Shown here: piece by piece, positions 8,024 to 16,322 of the stretch
How the letters are laid out: every line of letters begins with the position of its first letter
Position numbering within the stretch: the stretch's first letter is position 1
Notes under the pieces: generated by a model
What the model was told of the DNA's origin: nothing
The model's database searches: none
Seen by the model: the letters and a program-made list of their open reading frames with translations, nothing else
From: Pedobacter paludis
GTDB lineage: Bacteria; Bacteroidota; Bacteroidia; Sphingobacteriales; Sphingobacteriaceae
Length of the DNA: 64,000 nucleotides
Reading direction: 5' to 3'
Assembly: GCF_003173575.1 (NCBI RefSeq)
Contig: NZ_QGNY01000003.1
Location: 609,956-673,955 of the forward strand
Position numbers and translations under genes: made by a program

Positions 8024-8673
8024 AACGCTTCGTTAAATTCTTTGTTGAACATATTTTTGGCTTCTTCCGCTATATCATGTATATACTGATTGATCATGGC
8101 ATCCTTATATTGGGTATGCCCATATTGGAGTGCTTTGAGTTCACTACCCTTAAGGTCTCCAAAATATTTTTTGATTATCGCACACCTGTCACTGTACCAT
8201 TTTAGACCTGAAATGGTGTTGAGACCATTTTCAACCTTTTGTTTACCAAATGAGGTGAGGAAATATTCTTTGTTATATTGCTTGAGGGAACTGTCGATTT
8301 TGCTTTCAAAATCAATAAGTCCGTGGGATTTTAGGAAATTTATGGTTTTATCCAGGTTCTCCCAAGCACCGTACAAGAATTTCCTCATGTCTATCGTTCT
8401 TATTTCAGGCTCATGGGAATCTATTATTTCACCGACCAGCTTTTTGATTTCAGACCTATCGATCGATGAGTCTTCGTTCATTTTAAGCATCAGTTCATAG
8501 CATAGATAACTTGGATAGCGGATCAGAAAATCCAGCTTTTGTACCTTAACCTCACTTTTAAGTCGGGCTATTACCTTAGGTTTATCGTTATCCTGGAATG
8601 GCTCTGAAAAGAAATAAATTATCAATAGGATACGTAGCCTATCCCTATATTTTTTATTGAGGTTTTCCTCCAT
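8020..8673 (-). CDS. Small helical protein, probable middle component of the ABC-type system
   Basis: A 217-residue protein, soluble, helix-rich, with a likely winged-helix segment in the second half (YFLTSFGKQKVENGL) followed by GLKWYSDRCAIIKKYFGDL. It is the first gene of the operon; its stop overlaps the ATG of the SMC-like gene by 4 bases. In ABC-three-component systems a small winged-helix 'middle component' of about this length links ATPase and effector, and LmuC has that place in Lamassu. The size, position and helix pattern fit, but I cannot confirm family membership by eye. No catalytic motif is visible. Confidence 0.6.
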   Translation of the reverse strand: MEENLNKKYRDRLRILLIIYFFSEPFQDNDKPKVIARLKSEVKVQKLDFLIRYPSYLCYELMLKMNEDSSIDRSEIKKLVGEIIDSHEPEIRTIDMRKFLYGAWENLDKTINFLKSHGLIDFESKIDSSLKQYNKEYFLTSFGKQKVENGLNTISGLKWYSDRCAIIKKYFGDLKGSELKALQYGHTQYKDAMINQYIHDIAEEAKNMFNKEFNEAL

Positions 8674-9043
8674 CGTGGTTTGAGTGCATTAATAATATAT
8701 CGACCAATATAGGAAGATGGAATCTAATTTAAATAAAAAAATCAAGCATTTGTATAATGCACAAGATGTGTGCGGTCCAAATCACTGAATCTGTTTGTCC
8801 TCTCTGATCTCCACACGCTTTTTAGGGCATTCGGTGATTGGATGCCTGGGCAAACTAAAGAAAGGTTCGAGGGACTACATGAAATAAGTTATTCGACACA
8901 TATCTTTATCACTAATAATATTAGCATTTTTGTGTTGTTGAAATATAATTTTACCAATTCAAAAATTACGACGCAACAAATGGGTTATCCATTTACCGTT
9001 GACAATAGTGAGAATTATAAATTCCGTTACAAAACAAAATCTG
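8674..9043. other. Intergenic region between divergent island genes
   Basis: This stretch must hold the promoter of the minus-strand operon. On that strand TATATTGG, near 8705-8712, is one base off the TAnnTTTG box, about 32 bases before the ATG at 8673. A short dyad (GCATT, 5 bases, AATGC) sits at 8746-8760. A plus-strand frame at 8770-9072 has no protein-like features. I see nothing else. Confidence 0.4.
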
Positions 9044-9298
9044 ATGACTATGATAAGATCATTCATCTTTAAAGGTTATTTCTGGGGCACGGTCAGCGAT
9101 GTGGAAATATCGCTCGCACATGGCGCAGGTAGTGATCACTTTCATATCATGGTAGATCGATATTATCACGGATGCGTGTTCAGGCGCAATGGAAAACTTG
9201 TTGCTTTTCTCTCAGAAACAACGGCATATTCCAACGATGACGAAAGAGAAATCATTCAGATCATAGAGGAAAACTTTTACGGGCAGCATTTTGTTTAA
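9044..9298 (+). CDS. Small protein of unknown function
   Basis: About 84 residues from the ATG at 9044 (a second ATG at 9050; an upstream TTG at 8999 is less likely). No family is recognised. It appears to be a run of beta strands rich in aromatic and His residues (DHFHIMVDRYYHG, then CVFRRNGKLVAFLSE) followed by one acidic helix (DDEREIIQIIEENF). The next gene starts 8 bases after its stop, so they are probably co-transcribed. It heads a run of three small unknown genes ending in an SRAP gene. Confidence 0.55.
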   Translation: MTMIRSFIFKGYFWGTVSDVEISLAHGAGSDHFHIMVDRYYHGCVFRRNGKLVAFLSETTAYSNDDEREIIQIIEENFYGQHFV

Positions 9299-9306
9299 AA
9301 GATACC

Positions 9307-9753
9307 ATGAACAGTTATCACTTCAATATTTACCCTTTTGACTCCAAACAGGCTCAAGACTGTATTGTGCATTTTGATAGTGGAATCTATCATGTTCATG
9401 TGGAGGGAAAGAAGATCGGGGTAATGGTAAAGAATAGAAATGAAGAATTTGCATTCCAGACCGACGACAAAGAACTTATGCCCCTTTTGGAAGAAATCTC
9501 TGGTAACCTGCACGAGCTGCAGAACCGCGCGACCTTCAAGGACATACTTTTAAAGAAATACTCTGAAATTTTATCAGCAGAATTTACCGACCAGGAGACC
9601 CTTGCACTTACACTGTCCGATGATACAGATCTGGGCGATTTTGCAAGCTGCCTTTCAGATGTAATTTATGATGATGTGGAGTTTGATGAACATTTAAATG
9701 TTATACTCTCTAATATAAGCGGAGATGAAGTGCGCGATATTCAAATAAATTAA
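9307..9753 (+). CDS. Acidic small protein of unknown function
   Basis: 148 residues, not recognised. The N-terminal 70 residues show the same layout as the previous small protein: strands (YHVHVEGKKIGVMVKN, EEFAFQT) then a helix (LMPLLEEISGNLHEL). The C-terminal half is acidic and helical (DDTDLGDFASCLSDVIYDD). No signal peptide or membrane segment. It follows the previous gene by 8 bases. The start ATG at 9307 is the first in frame. Confidence 0.6.
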   Translation: MNSYHFNIYPFDSKQAQDCIVHFDSGIYHVHVEGKKIGVMVKNRNEEFAFQTDDKELMPLLEEISGNLHELQNRATFKDILLKKYSEILSAEFTDQETLALTLSDDTDLGDFASCLSDVIYDDVEFDEHLNVILSNISGDEVRDIQIN

Positions 9754-9867
9754 GTCAAATATGCCATTAGCTAAAATACAATTGAAAGCCCTTGTATTAT
9801 TGGGAGTTAACCAGCATGGCTAAAAGTGTTTTTTACTTACGTCTCGTTATTTTTTTTATTAATTTTA

Positions 9868-10119
9868 ATGATGCGACCTATTGAGCCACCGTTTGACCTT
9901 TTTATTGAATCAAAGATGGTGCGGGTCGTGGAGTATGTAATTGGTGCTAAACGGGTTTTCCGAGTGGATTATAACGACAGTAAAAAGCCCCTTACAATCA
10001 CCGTAGCGATAGGGCCCAACAACAAGAAATTTTGGACGTCCATTCCTGAGGGGAGACAGGCAGAGGCAGTGCAAATTGGCAGATTAATTGCGGATCATAT
10101 CCGTGATAAACAGATATAG
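9868..10119 (+). CDS. Small protein of unknown function upstream of SRAP gene
   Basis: 83 residues from the ATG at 9868 (another at 9871). A GTG at 9826 would add a spurious hydrophobic leader. No named family is recognised. Strands (MVRVVEYVIGAKRVFRVDY, PLTITVAI, KKFWTSI) are followed by the helix EGRQAEAVQIGRLIADHI, a layout seen in other small Sphingobacteriales proteins. Its stop is 3 bases before the ATG of the SRAP gene, so the two are co-transcribed and may act together. Confidence 0.6.
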   Translation: MMRPIEPPFDLFIESKMVRVVEYVIGAKRVFRVDYNDSKKPLTITVAIGPNNKKFWTSIPEGRQAEAVQIGRLIADHIRDKQI

Positions 10120-10122
10120 AGT

Positions 10123-10947
10123 ATGTGTTATTATAACGGACAAAAGGTGACCAGATCTGAATTTATCCAATTGAAGCAGTTGGAAAAAGCGGTGAGGAAT
10201 TATGATTTTTTGAATGTGGAAGTTCATAACGGATTCAATTATCCGCTATGCGCTATTGCAGTTGCGACCGACGATAAACGCGATTTTGAGCTCATACAGG
10301 CGCAATGGGGCTATGTGCCAGGCAAAATGGGAACAGATGAGGCAATCGCCTTTAGAAGAAAACTTACCACGCTAAATTTCAAAGGGGAAAATTTGTTCGT
10401 CAGTGAAAGTGGAAAGCCATCAATGTGGAGGAATGCTGCAAGAGAAAATAGGTGCCTGGTGTTCTCGACCGGTATTATAGAATCCCAACATATCCCGAAG
10501 CTTGGGAAAAAAGGGCAGGAACTTAAAGCCACGACCAAATATCCACATTTGGTTGGTTTAAAAGGCCATGAATATTTTTGGATGCCGGGCTTGTACAGTG
10601 ATTGGGTAAACCAAGATACTGGAGAGGTGACCAGGACTTTCGCAATAGGGATCACACAGGCAAATGAATTAATGAAGCAGGTTCATAATTCCAAATTGCG
10701 CATGCCTTGTATTCTTCCCGATAACCTTGCATGGGAATGGCTGATGGGAGACCTAACCGATGATAGGATTACTGAAATTGCAATGACCCAAATACCTTCC
10801 CGTATGCTGGAGGAGTGTACGATTGGTGCCGAATACAGGCTTGATGGAATTATAAACAAACAGCAATATGATGAACTCCCTAGAATAAAGCAAGAATCCA
10901 TCGACAGCGAAATATTAGATTTTGATCATTGGCCAAAAGAGATTTAG
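10123..10947 (+). CDS. SRAP-domain protein (HMCES/YedK-like abasic-site shield)
   Basis: 274 residues. SRAP proteins bind single-stranded DNA and crosslink to abasic sites through the N-terminal Cys left after Met removal. Here the protein starts M-C-Y-Y-N, giving that Cys2. Family landmarks follow: the TLNFKGENLF segment at the 'NARAET' place (about 85), CLVFSTGIIES (about 110-120) where most members have G-F-Y-E-W, and QVHNSKLRMPCIL near 190 with the conserved His and RMP. The GFYEW motif is degenerate (GIIES) but keeps its Glu. Such proteins are common beside mobile-element and SOS genes. Promoter sites upstream are not clear; it seems co-transcribed with the small gene ending at 10119. 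Confidence 0.88.
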   Translation: MCYYNGQKVTRSEFIQLKQLEKAVRNYDFLNVEVHNGFNYPLCAIAVATDDKRDFELIQAQWGYVPGKMGTDEAIAFRRKLTTLNFKGENLFVSESGKPSMWRNAARENRCLVFSTGIIESQHIPKLGKKGQELKATTKYPHLVGLKGHEYFWMPGLYSDWVNQDTGEVTRTFAIGITQANELMKQVHNSKLRMPCILPDNLAWEWLMGDLTDDRITEIAMTQIPSRMLEECTIGAEYRLDGIINKQQYDELPRIKQESIDSEILDFDHWPKEI

Positions 10948-10986
10948 GTCACCATTTTTCTTTAAATACAGATATATTTTTTGCCT

Positions 10987-12120
10987 ATGAAACTGCAGCG
11001 CCTGATATCGATCTTGATCTTTTCCAGCTTATTGTTCCTGTCATTCAGCAGTAAGCAGCGGCATTTCATTCACAACGATAATCCACTACACAGCCATATT
11101 GATTCATTAATTGATGAAAAAGTGCGTGCCTACTATAAAGATTCGCGAGCTGTGGGACTTTCTATTGTGGTAATCTTGCGTGGACAGTTTTTTTATTACA
11201 ATTATGGAGAGATCCGAAATGGTAGTGGCATACTTCCCAAATCAAATACGATATATGAGATCGGATCGGTAACGAAAACATTCACCGGAATTCTCCTTGC
11301 TCACGCCCTGCTGGACCATAAGGTCGGACTGGATGACGACATACGTAAATACCTGCCTGGAAAATTTCCAAACCTTGTATACCAAAATGTCCCGATAACG
11401 ATCAGGCACCTCGCCAACCATACGTCTGGAATCACCAGAATTTTCCCAAATGCCTGGGAACGTCCCGGATACGAAGATGCTGACCCGCTGAAAGGGTATG
11501 GAAGGGAAGGGTTGTACCAAGGGTTGCGCCAAATGAAGTTGGCTGCAATACCAGGTGAAAAATATGGTTATTCTAATATGGCTGTAGCACTATTAGGATA
11601 TATTCTGGAAGATATTTATGGTAAATCCTATTCTACCCAGGTTGACAGACAAATTTTAAAGCCCTTGAGAATGACCCATACGGTAACAGATCTTCACCTC
11701 TTATCTGCAAAAGCTGTAGCAGTTCCGCATGATGATGCGAAAAAGGTGGTACCATTTTGGACATTATCCGGTGTTCCAGCAATGGGCACGCTGGGCTCTT
11801 GCACCTCTGACCTAGCCCGCTATATTGCAGCAAATAATACAGAGAAAGATCCTGCCATTCGCTTGTCACACCAGCCAACTTTTGGTACGACGCAAGAGGG
11901 AATGGGTCTCAATTGGTTCCTACATGAAATAGATGGTCAGCGTAACGTTGAGCATAGCGGCGGTACAGGTGGTTCACGTAGTTCTCTACAATGTTACCCT
12001 AGCTTAAATTCAGGGTTTGCTATACTAACTAATAGCTTGGCCAACCGAAACGATCTTGAAAAAGAAATGGCAAAGCTCGTTAGACAAGAGGCCTCAGAAT
12101 CCGGAGCAAAGACCCGGTAA
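10987..12120 (+). CDS. Class C beta-lactamase-like serine hydrolase, exported
   Basis: About 377 residues from the ATG at 10987 (a TTG at 10981 would add two). The start MKLQRLISILIFSSLLFLSFSS is an N-terminal signal. The three serine-hydrolase motifs are present: SVTK (Ser about 93), YSN (about 194) and HSG (about 323), placing it in the beta-lactamase/D-Ala-D-Ala carboxypeptidase (PF00144) family. Members may be AmpC-like lactamases, DD-peptidases or esterases; sequence by eye does not decide. GIGSVTKTFTG-type context and HLANHTSGI are typical. It stands alone between the SRAP gene and the convergent erythromycin-esterase-like gene. Confidence 0.85.
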   Translation: MKLQRLISILIFSSLLFLSFSSKQRHFIHNDNPLHSHIDSLIDEKVRAYYKDSRAVGLSIVVILRGQFFYYNYGEIRNGSGILPKSNTIYEIGSVTKTFTGILLAHALLDHKVGLDDDIRKYLPGKFPNLVYQNVPITIRHLANHTSGITRIFPNAWERPGYEDADPLKGYGREGLYQGLRQMKLAAIPGEKYGYSNMAVALLGYILEDIYGKSYSTQVDRQILKPLRMTHTVTDLHLLSAKAVAVPHDDAKKVVPFWTLSGVPAMGTLGSCTSDLARYIAANNTEKDPAIRLSHQPTFGTTQEGMGLNWFLHEIDGQRNVEHSGGTGGSRSSLQCYPSLNSGFAILTNSLANRNDLEKEMAKLVRQEASESGAKTR

Positions 12121-12219
12121 ATGGTCGCTACAATTTAATATTATCTGTTTTGATGTCCTGATATCCAATCCGATTTGATTCAACGATCACTACGATTTAC
12201 GTTTCATCTCAGTACACTT

Positions 12220-13527
12220 TTATTGGGTTTTATCCATATAAAGAATTCCGTCAAAAGACAATACTGGTTTTAGGTTAAGAAAGTTTCTGGTATTTGCCTC
12301 CATTGGTATTTCTGTTGACAAGTAACTTAATACCCTTGCTTTCTCTTTAGCCTGCCTTAAATCTAAAAAATAACGTGGTAGGCCGACTTTGTTTAACGCG
12401 CGATCAAAGCTATATTCCTGAGCGGTTTCTATATTGGCTCCAACACTTGATCCAAGAATATATAGTTTTTGTCCCAGTTGGGAACGAAGATATTCCCCCA
12501 TTGCATTAGGTGGTCGAGAAAATGCGTCCCAAACACTTCCTTTCGTAGGCTGACCTTTAACATGTGCATTATGGGCGAACACTAGCACATTGCCTCCTTG
12601 AGATTGTCTTTGTAATACCCATAAGACATTCTCTGCCATGGAAGCATCGCGACTGCTCATTAATGCCCAGCCCTCGGGAGGGATTTTGCCTGGGATCTCC
12701 GGCGGACTTAGTCTTATCAACCGATTGGTTTGCCTAGCGGCAACCGCATTACGGTAAGCCCATTCGAACTCATCAGTTGAGCTACTGGCAATCAATCTTA
12801 TCTTTTCCCTCTCAAAATAACTGATGAGATCGTCTAAGATGCCAGACAGCTTATCATGTTCAGGAATTGAGATGGCAGCATAGTTTTTAACCGACATCCT
12901 TGGCAAAAAAGTTTCTAATCGGTCTTTGAAGTTTTGAGCATTCTCTTTATCTGTTTTGGTGAGGTATTCCATTGTGTTATCTAAGGCCATGTGATGTACC
13001 GAAGTATCACCAGGGAATCCAATCTGCTGCATATCCATACCAAAGAATCCTATTTTCCTTTTATTGGAAGCATTCTGATTGTAGGTTCGCATCCATCTAA
13101 TCAATGCCATATTTTCCTTCGACATCCCCCTGGTCAAGTTCACTGAATCAAGTGCGCTCACGATGAGACCACTCACAAATTTCGAAGCATTATGACTTCC
13201 CGCAAGATCACTTTCAAGAACTATACTGGTGTAGCCACAATTTTCGACGAGGAACTTAAATAAGCGGTTTCTAAATGCTAATGGCTCAGGAAAACCATGA
13301 GCGGGCTCTCCGAGTGCAATAACCCTTACCCCGGCTAGCGTTTTTTTTAGCTGCAGTATATCATCAGATTTATTTTGACTCCCTTCCATTTTAATTTCAA
13401 GGGCTTTCTCCTTTGCCCAATTGACAAATTCCATCTCATTAGAAGATGTTGTTCTATTTGATTGTTGTCCAAATACCGACAGCAGCGGAAAAATGATAAT
13501 AAGGGTGCAAAAAAGAATAAGTCTCAT
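12220..13527 (-). CDS. Erythromycin esterase-like protein, exported
   Basis: 435 residues with a signal peptide (MRLILFCTLIIIFPLLSVFG). The Ere-family landmarks are present: GEPAHGFPE (His near 72), TSIVLESD (Glu near 98), and FAHNAHVKG near 319 with two His. In EreA/EreB the corresponding His and Glu residues open the macrolide lactone ring. Many family members are not resistance enzymes (some are succinoglycan-related hydrolases), so the substrate is open. It is convergent with the beta-lactamase-like gene and is the last gene before the island edge. Confidence 0.85.
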   Translation of the reverse strand: MRLILFCTLIIIFPLLSVFGQQSNRTTSSNEMEFVNWAKEKALEIKMEGSQNKSDDILQLKKTLAGVRVIALGEPAHGFPEPLAFRNRLFKFLVENCGYTSIVLESDLAGSHNASKFVSGLIVSALDSVNLTRGMSKENMALIRWMRTYNQNASNKRKIGFFGMDMQQIGFPGDTSVHHMALDNTMEYLTKTDKENAQNFKDRLETFLPRMSVKNYAAISIPEHDKLSGILDDLISYFEREKIRLIASSSTDEFEWAYRNAVAARQTNRLIRLSPPEIPGKIPPEGWALMSSRDASMAENVLWVLQRQSQGGNVLVFAHNAHVKGQPTKGSVWDAFSRPPNAMGEYLRSQLGQKLYILGSSVGANIETAQEYSFDRALNKVGLPRYFLDLRQAKEKARVLSYLSTEIPMEANTRNFLNLKPVLSFDGILYMDKTQ

Positions 13528-14084
13528 AGTAGTGGCTTTGGAGTTAGACCTTAAAAGCGTCTATTTGTTACTACTCGAATCAGGATTAGCCTCATTGCCA
13601 ATTTTTTACAACCTTAATTTATTTCAGATATCTATATGTGCTATTTCAAGATTGGTACCGCTTTTCTTATTGACCTTTTACCCCTTTTGCAACTGCAATA
13701 TCACCTGAACTTTTCGTGCCTTAAGATCAGGCTCGACGTTAAGAAAGATAATCGAGGGAACAAAAGTAAAACCCGCAGGATTTTTATAACTTTAACTAGA
13801 ATTATGTTCTTTGAAACGATCAAGATCAATCCTCAGTATTTGCAGGTTGAGTGATCATGATGTCAGGCAACTTTCTAAACATTCATGTGGCAATATTGTG
13901 GCACTTTCATATAATTCCTGTATTTAATGCCCTTAGTAGCTTAAAATGAGGTCGGTTCGAATCCCGCCCTCTCCGCTTTTTTTCTAAGCTATTGCCAACC
14001 GTCAAATTCTGTATCATTCTTAATACTTTAAATTGAAGTGTAAGAACTGTGGTTATTTTTATCGTCGAAGAATAAACTCAAACA
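13528..14084. other. Intergenic region containing the island edge
   Basis: It holds the promoter region of the erythromycin-esterase-like gene, then about 400 bases without a supported gene, the tRNA-Ser 3' fragment at 13954-13976, and the upstream region of the DPP-IV-like gene. A few plus-strand frames (to 13854) look random. Confidence 0.6.
13954..13976 (+). other. tRNA-Ser 3'-end fragment, probable att site
   Basis: GGTTCGAATCCCGCC (13954-13968) followed by CTCTCCGC (13969-13976) has the T-loop TTCGAAT, the 3' strand of the T stem, a 3' acceptor strand CCTCTCC and discriminator G, as expected for tRNA-Ser (GGAGAGG acceptor). The 5' side of the T stem carries a mismatch (GTCGG against CCCGC), and no D arm, anticodon or long variable arm lies upstream. 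So it is a truncated copy. Integrases of genomic islands recombine in tRNA 3' ends and leave such a copy at the far border. Confidence 0.75.
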
Positions 14085-16223
14085 ATGAATAAATATTTTC
14101 TTACGGTAACAGCCTGTGCGTTGGCTGTTTCTGCATCCGCTCAACAAGGCAATTCTTTAACTGCCAAAGATTACGAAAGAGCCGAAAGTTTTATGGGCTA
14201 TAACACTGCAAAATTTATTGATAATGCCAACATTCAGCCCAACTGGCTCGATGGAGATAAATTTTGGTATACCACAAAAACTGATAAAGGCGAGCAAACC
14301 TATTTGGTAGATCCGGCAAAGAAAACAAAAACACTTACTACAGATTACAAAGCTACGGCACCAACCGGTGGCAGACGTTTCGGTGGCAGAAACGAGGTTT
14401 TATCGCCCGATGGCAAAAAAGCAATCTTGATAAAAGACTACAATTTATATGTTAAGGATGTTGCAAGCGGAAAATTAACGCAGTTAACAACCGATGGTAT
14501 AAAAGATTATGGTTACGCAACAGATAATGCTGGCTGGAAACACAGCGATGCCCCAATTTTGCGCTGGTCGCCAGACTCTAAAAAGATTGCTACTTTTCAG
14601 CAAGATCAGAGAAACAGTAAAGACATGTATTTGGTGACCACAAACGTGGGATCGCCAAAACTAGAAGCGTGGAAATATCCATTGCCTGGCGATAAAGAAA
14701 TTCCAACAATTAGAAGAGTGGTAATCGATGTAGAAAATCCTAAAGTAATTTCTTTCAATATCCCCGCCGACCCGCACCGTGCAACTTTGAGCGATGACAT
14801 TTCGAGCAGTGGAACTTTTGATGATATTGATTGGAAAGCAGATGCCTCGGAAGTTGCATTTGTTTCTACTTCAAGAGATCATAAACAAGAAAAATTTAGA
14901 ATTGCCAATGCCTCTACTGGAACCGTTCGCGAGGTTTTCGAAGAAACGGTAAAAACACAATTCGAATCTGGTCAAGGCTCAATTAACTGGAGATATTTAC
15001 CAGCTACAAAGGAAATTATTTGGTATTCTGAACGCGATAACTGGGGGCATTTGTATTTATATGATGCAACCACAGGAAAAGTTAAAAATCAAATTACTAA
15101 AGGCAATTGGGTGGTAACCCGATTGTTAAAAGTTGATGAAAAAGCCCGTACGCTTTATTTTATTGCAAATGGTCAGGACAAAAAGAACCCTTACTTTGGG
15201 CATTTTTATAAAATTGGATTTGACGGAAAAAAATTAACAGACTTAACTCCTGAAGAAGGAAATCACATCGTTTCAATATCACCTTCTGGTCAGCATTTTA
15301 TCGATACGTATTCACAACCTGATGTTCCACCGGTAACTTTAATGAGAAATTTAGATGGAAAACTGATTACAACTTTAGAGAAAACCGATGTAAGTAGATT
15401 AACTGCAACAGGCTGGAAAGCACCAACACCTGTTACAGTTAAGGCACATGATGGTAAAACCGATATTTATGGATTAATCTTTACGCCAACCAAAATAGAT
15501 GCGAATAAAAAATATCCGGTTATCGATTATATTTATCCAGGTCCGCAGGGTGGAAGTGTTGGCAGCTGGAGCTTTGTAGCTTCTCGTGGTGATAATCAGG
15601 CCTTAGCCGAACTGGGATTTATTGTTGTGGTTATCGAAGGTACAAGCAATCCAGATCGCTCTAAAAGTTTCCACGATATGAGTTATGGCAATATGGCTGA
15701 GAATACTTTGCCAGATCAAATTACAGCTATTAGACAGTTATCAGAAAAATATCCAATTGATACCACCAAAGTTGGCATTTGGGGGCATTCGGGCGGTGGT
15801 TTTGCAACTGCGGGAGCAATGTTCCGATATCCAGATTTCTTTAAAGTTGGTATTTCAGAGTCAGGAAATCACGAAAATAGAAACTATGAGGATGATTGGG
15901 GCGAACGTTACAATGGCTTGGTAGAAAACGCTGATTACGAAGCACAGGCCAATCAAAATTATGCTAAAAACTTAAAAGGCAAATTGATGTTGGTGCATGG
16001 ATTAATGGACGATAACGTACCGCCTTATAATACGCTATTAGTGGTAGAAGCCTTAGAAAAAGCAAATAAATCTTTCGATTTGGTAATTTTTCCAAATAGT
16101 GCCCATGGCTACGGCACATATTCTCCTTATATGATGCGCAGACGCTGGGACTATTTTGTACAAAATCTTTTAGGTGCTGAACCACCCAAAGATTACAAAA
16201 TGCAAGGCACCGTAATCAGATAG
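14085..16223 (+). CDS. Dipeptidyl peptidase IV-like S9 peptidase, exported
   Basis: 712 residues. A signal peptide (to about ASAQQ, 20) is followed by the DPP-IV beta-propeller (about 60-430; blades such as LSPDGKKAILIKDYNLYVKD) and an alpha/beta hydrolase domain. The catalytic residues are visible: GIWGHSGGG (Ser near 567), LMDDNVPP (Asp near 641) and NSAHGYG (His near 673). Such enzymes release X-Pro dipeptides from peptide N-termini in the periplasm. The GHSGGG nucleophile elbow differs from the classical GWSYGG but is common in Bacteroidota paralogues. A single gene with its own terminator at 16231-16260. Confidence 0.9.
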   Translation: MNKYFLTVTACALAVSASAQQGNSLTAKDYERAESFMGYNTAKFIDNANIQPNWLDGDKFWYTTKTDKGEQTYLVDPAKKTKTLTTDYKATAPTGGRRFGGRNEVLSPDGKKAILIKDYNLYVKDVASGKLTQLTTDGIKDYGYATDNAGWKHSDAPILRWSPDSKKIATFQQDQRNSKDMYLVTTNVGSPKLEAWKYPLPGDKEIPTIRRVVIDVENPKVISFNIPADPHRATLSDDISSSGTFDDIDWKADASEVAFVSTSRDHKQEKFRIANASTGTVREVFEETVKTQFESGQGSINWRYLPATKEIIWYSERDNWGHLYLYDATTGKVKNQITKGNWVVTRLLKVDEKARTLYFIANGQDKKNPYFGHFYKIGFDGKKLTDLTPEEGNHIVSISPSGQHFIDTYSQPDVPPVTLMRNLDGKLITTLEKTDVSRLTATGWKAPTPVTVKAHDGKTDIYGLIFTPTKIDANKKYPVIDYIYPGPQGGSVGSWSFVASRGDNQALAELGFIVVVIEGTSNPDRSKSFHDMSYGNMAENTLPDQITAIRQLSEKYPIDTTKVGIWGHSGGGFATAGAMFRYPDFFKVGISESGNHENRNYEDDWGERYNGLVENADYEAQANQNYAKNLKGKLMLVHGLMDDNVPPYNTLLVVEALEKANKSFDLVIFPNSAHGYGTYSPYMMRRRWDYFVQNLLGAEPPKDYKMQGTVIR

Positions 16224-16230
16224 TAATGAT

Positions 16231-16262
16231 AAAGGTCTCGACGAAAATCGAGACCTTTATTT
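16231..16262 (+). terminator. Intrinsic terminator after the DPP-IV-like gene
   Basis: AAAGGTCTCGA (16231-16241) and TCGAGACCTTT (16248-16258) are a perfect inverted pair around CGAAAA, followed by a T-rich tail. Confidence 0.8.
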
Positions 16263-16322
16263 CTTTAACGCAAACAAATTTTCGTGTTTTCAAGTTGATA
16301 CACGAACACAGAAAATAAAATC

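Noticed and set aside
8770..9072. 100-residue open frame upstream of the small island gene
   Set aside because: Composition looks random, overlaps another frame, and covers the expected promoter region.
13803..13854. MFFETIKI-like segment resembling the start of class IV aminotransferases
   Set aside because: Only about 16 residues match loosely and the frame ends at once; too short to call a relic.
13900..13976. A complete tRNA gene
   Set aside because: Only the T arm and acceptor strand are present; no D arm, anticodon arm or variable arm can be folded upstream, and the T stem has a mismatch.
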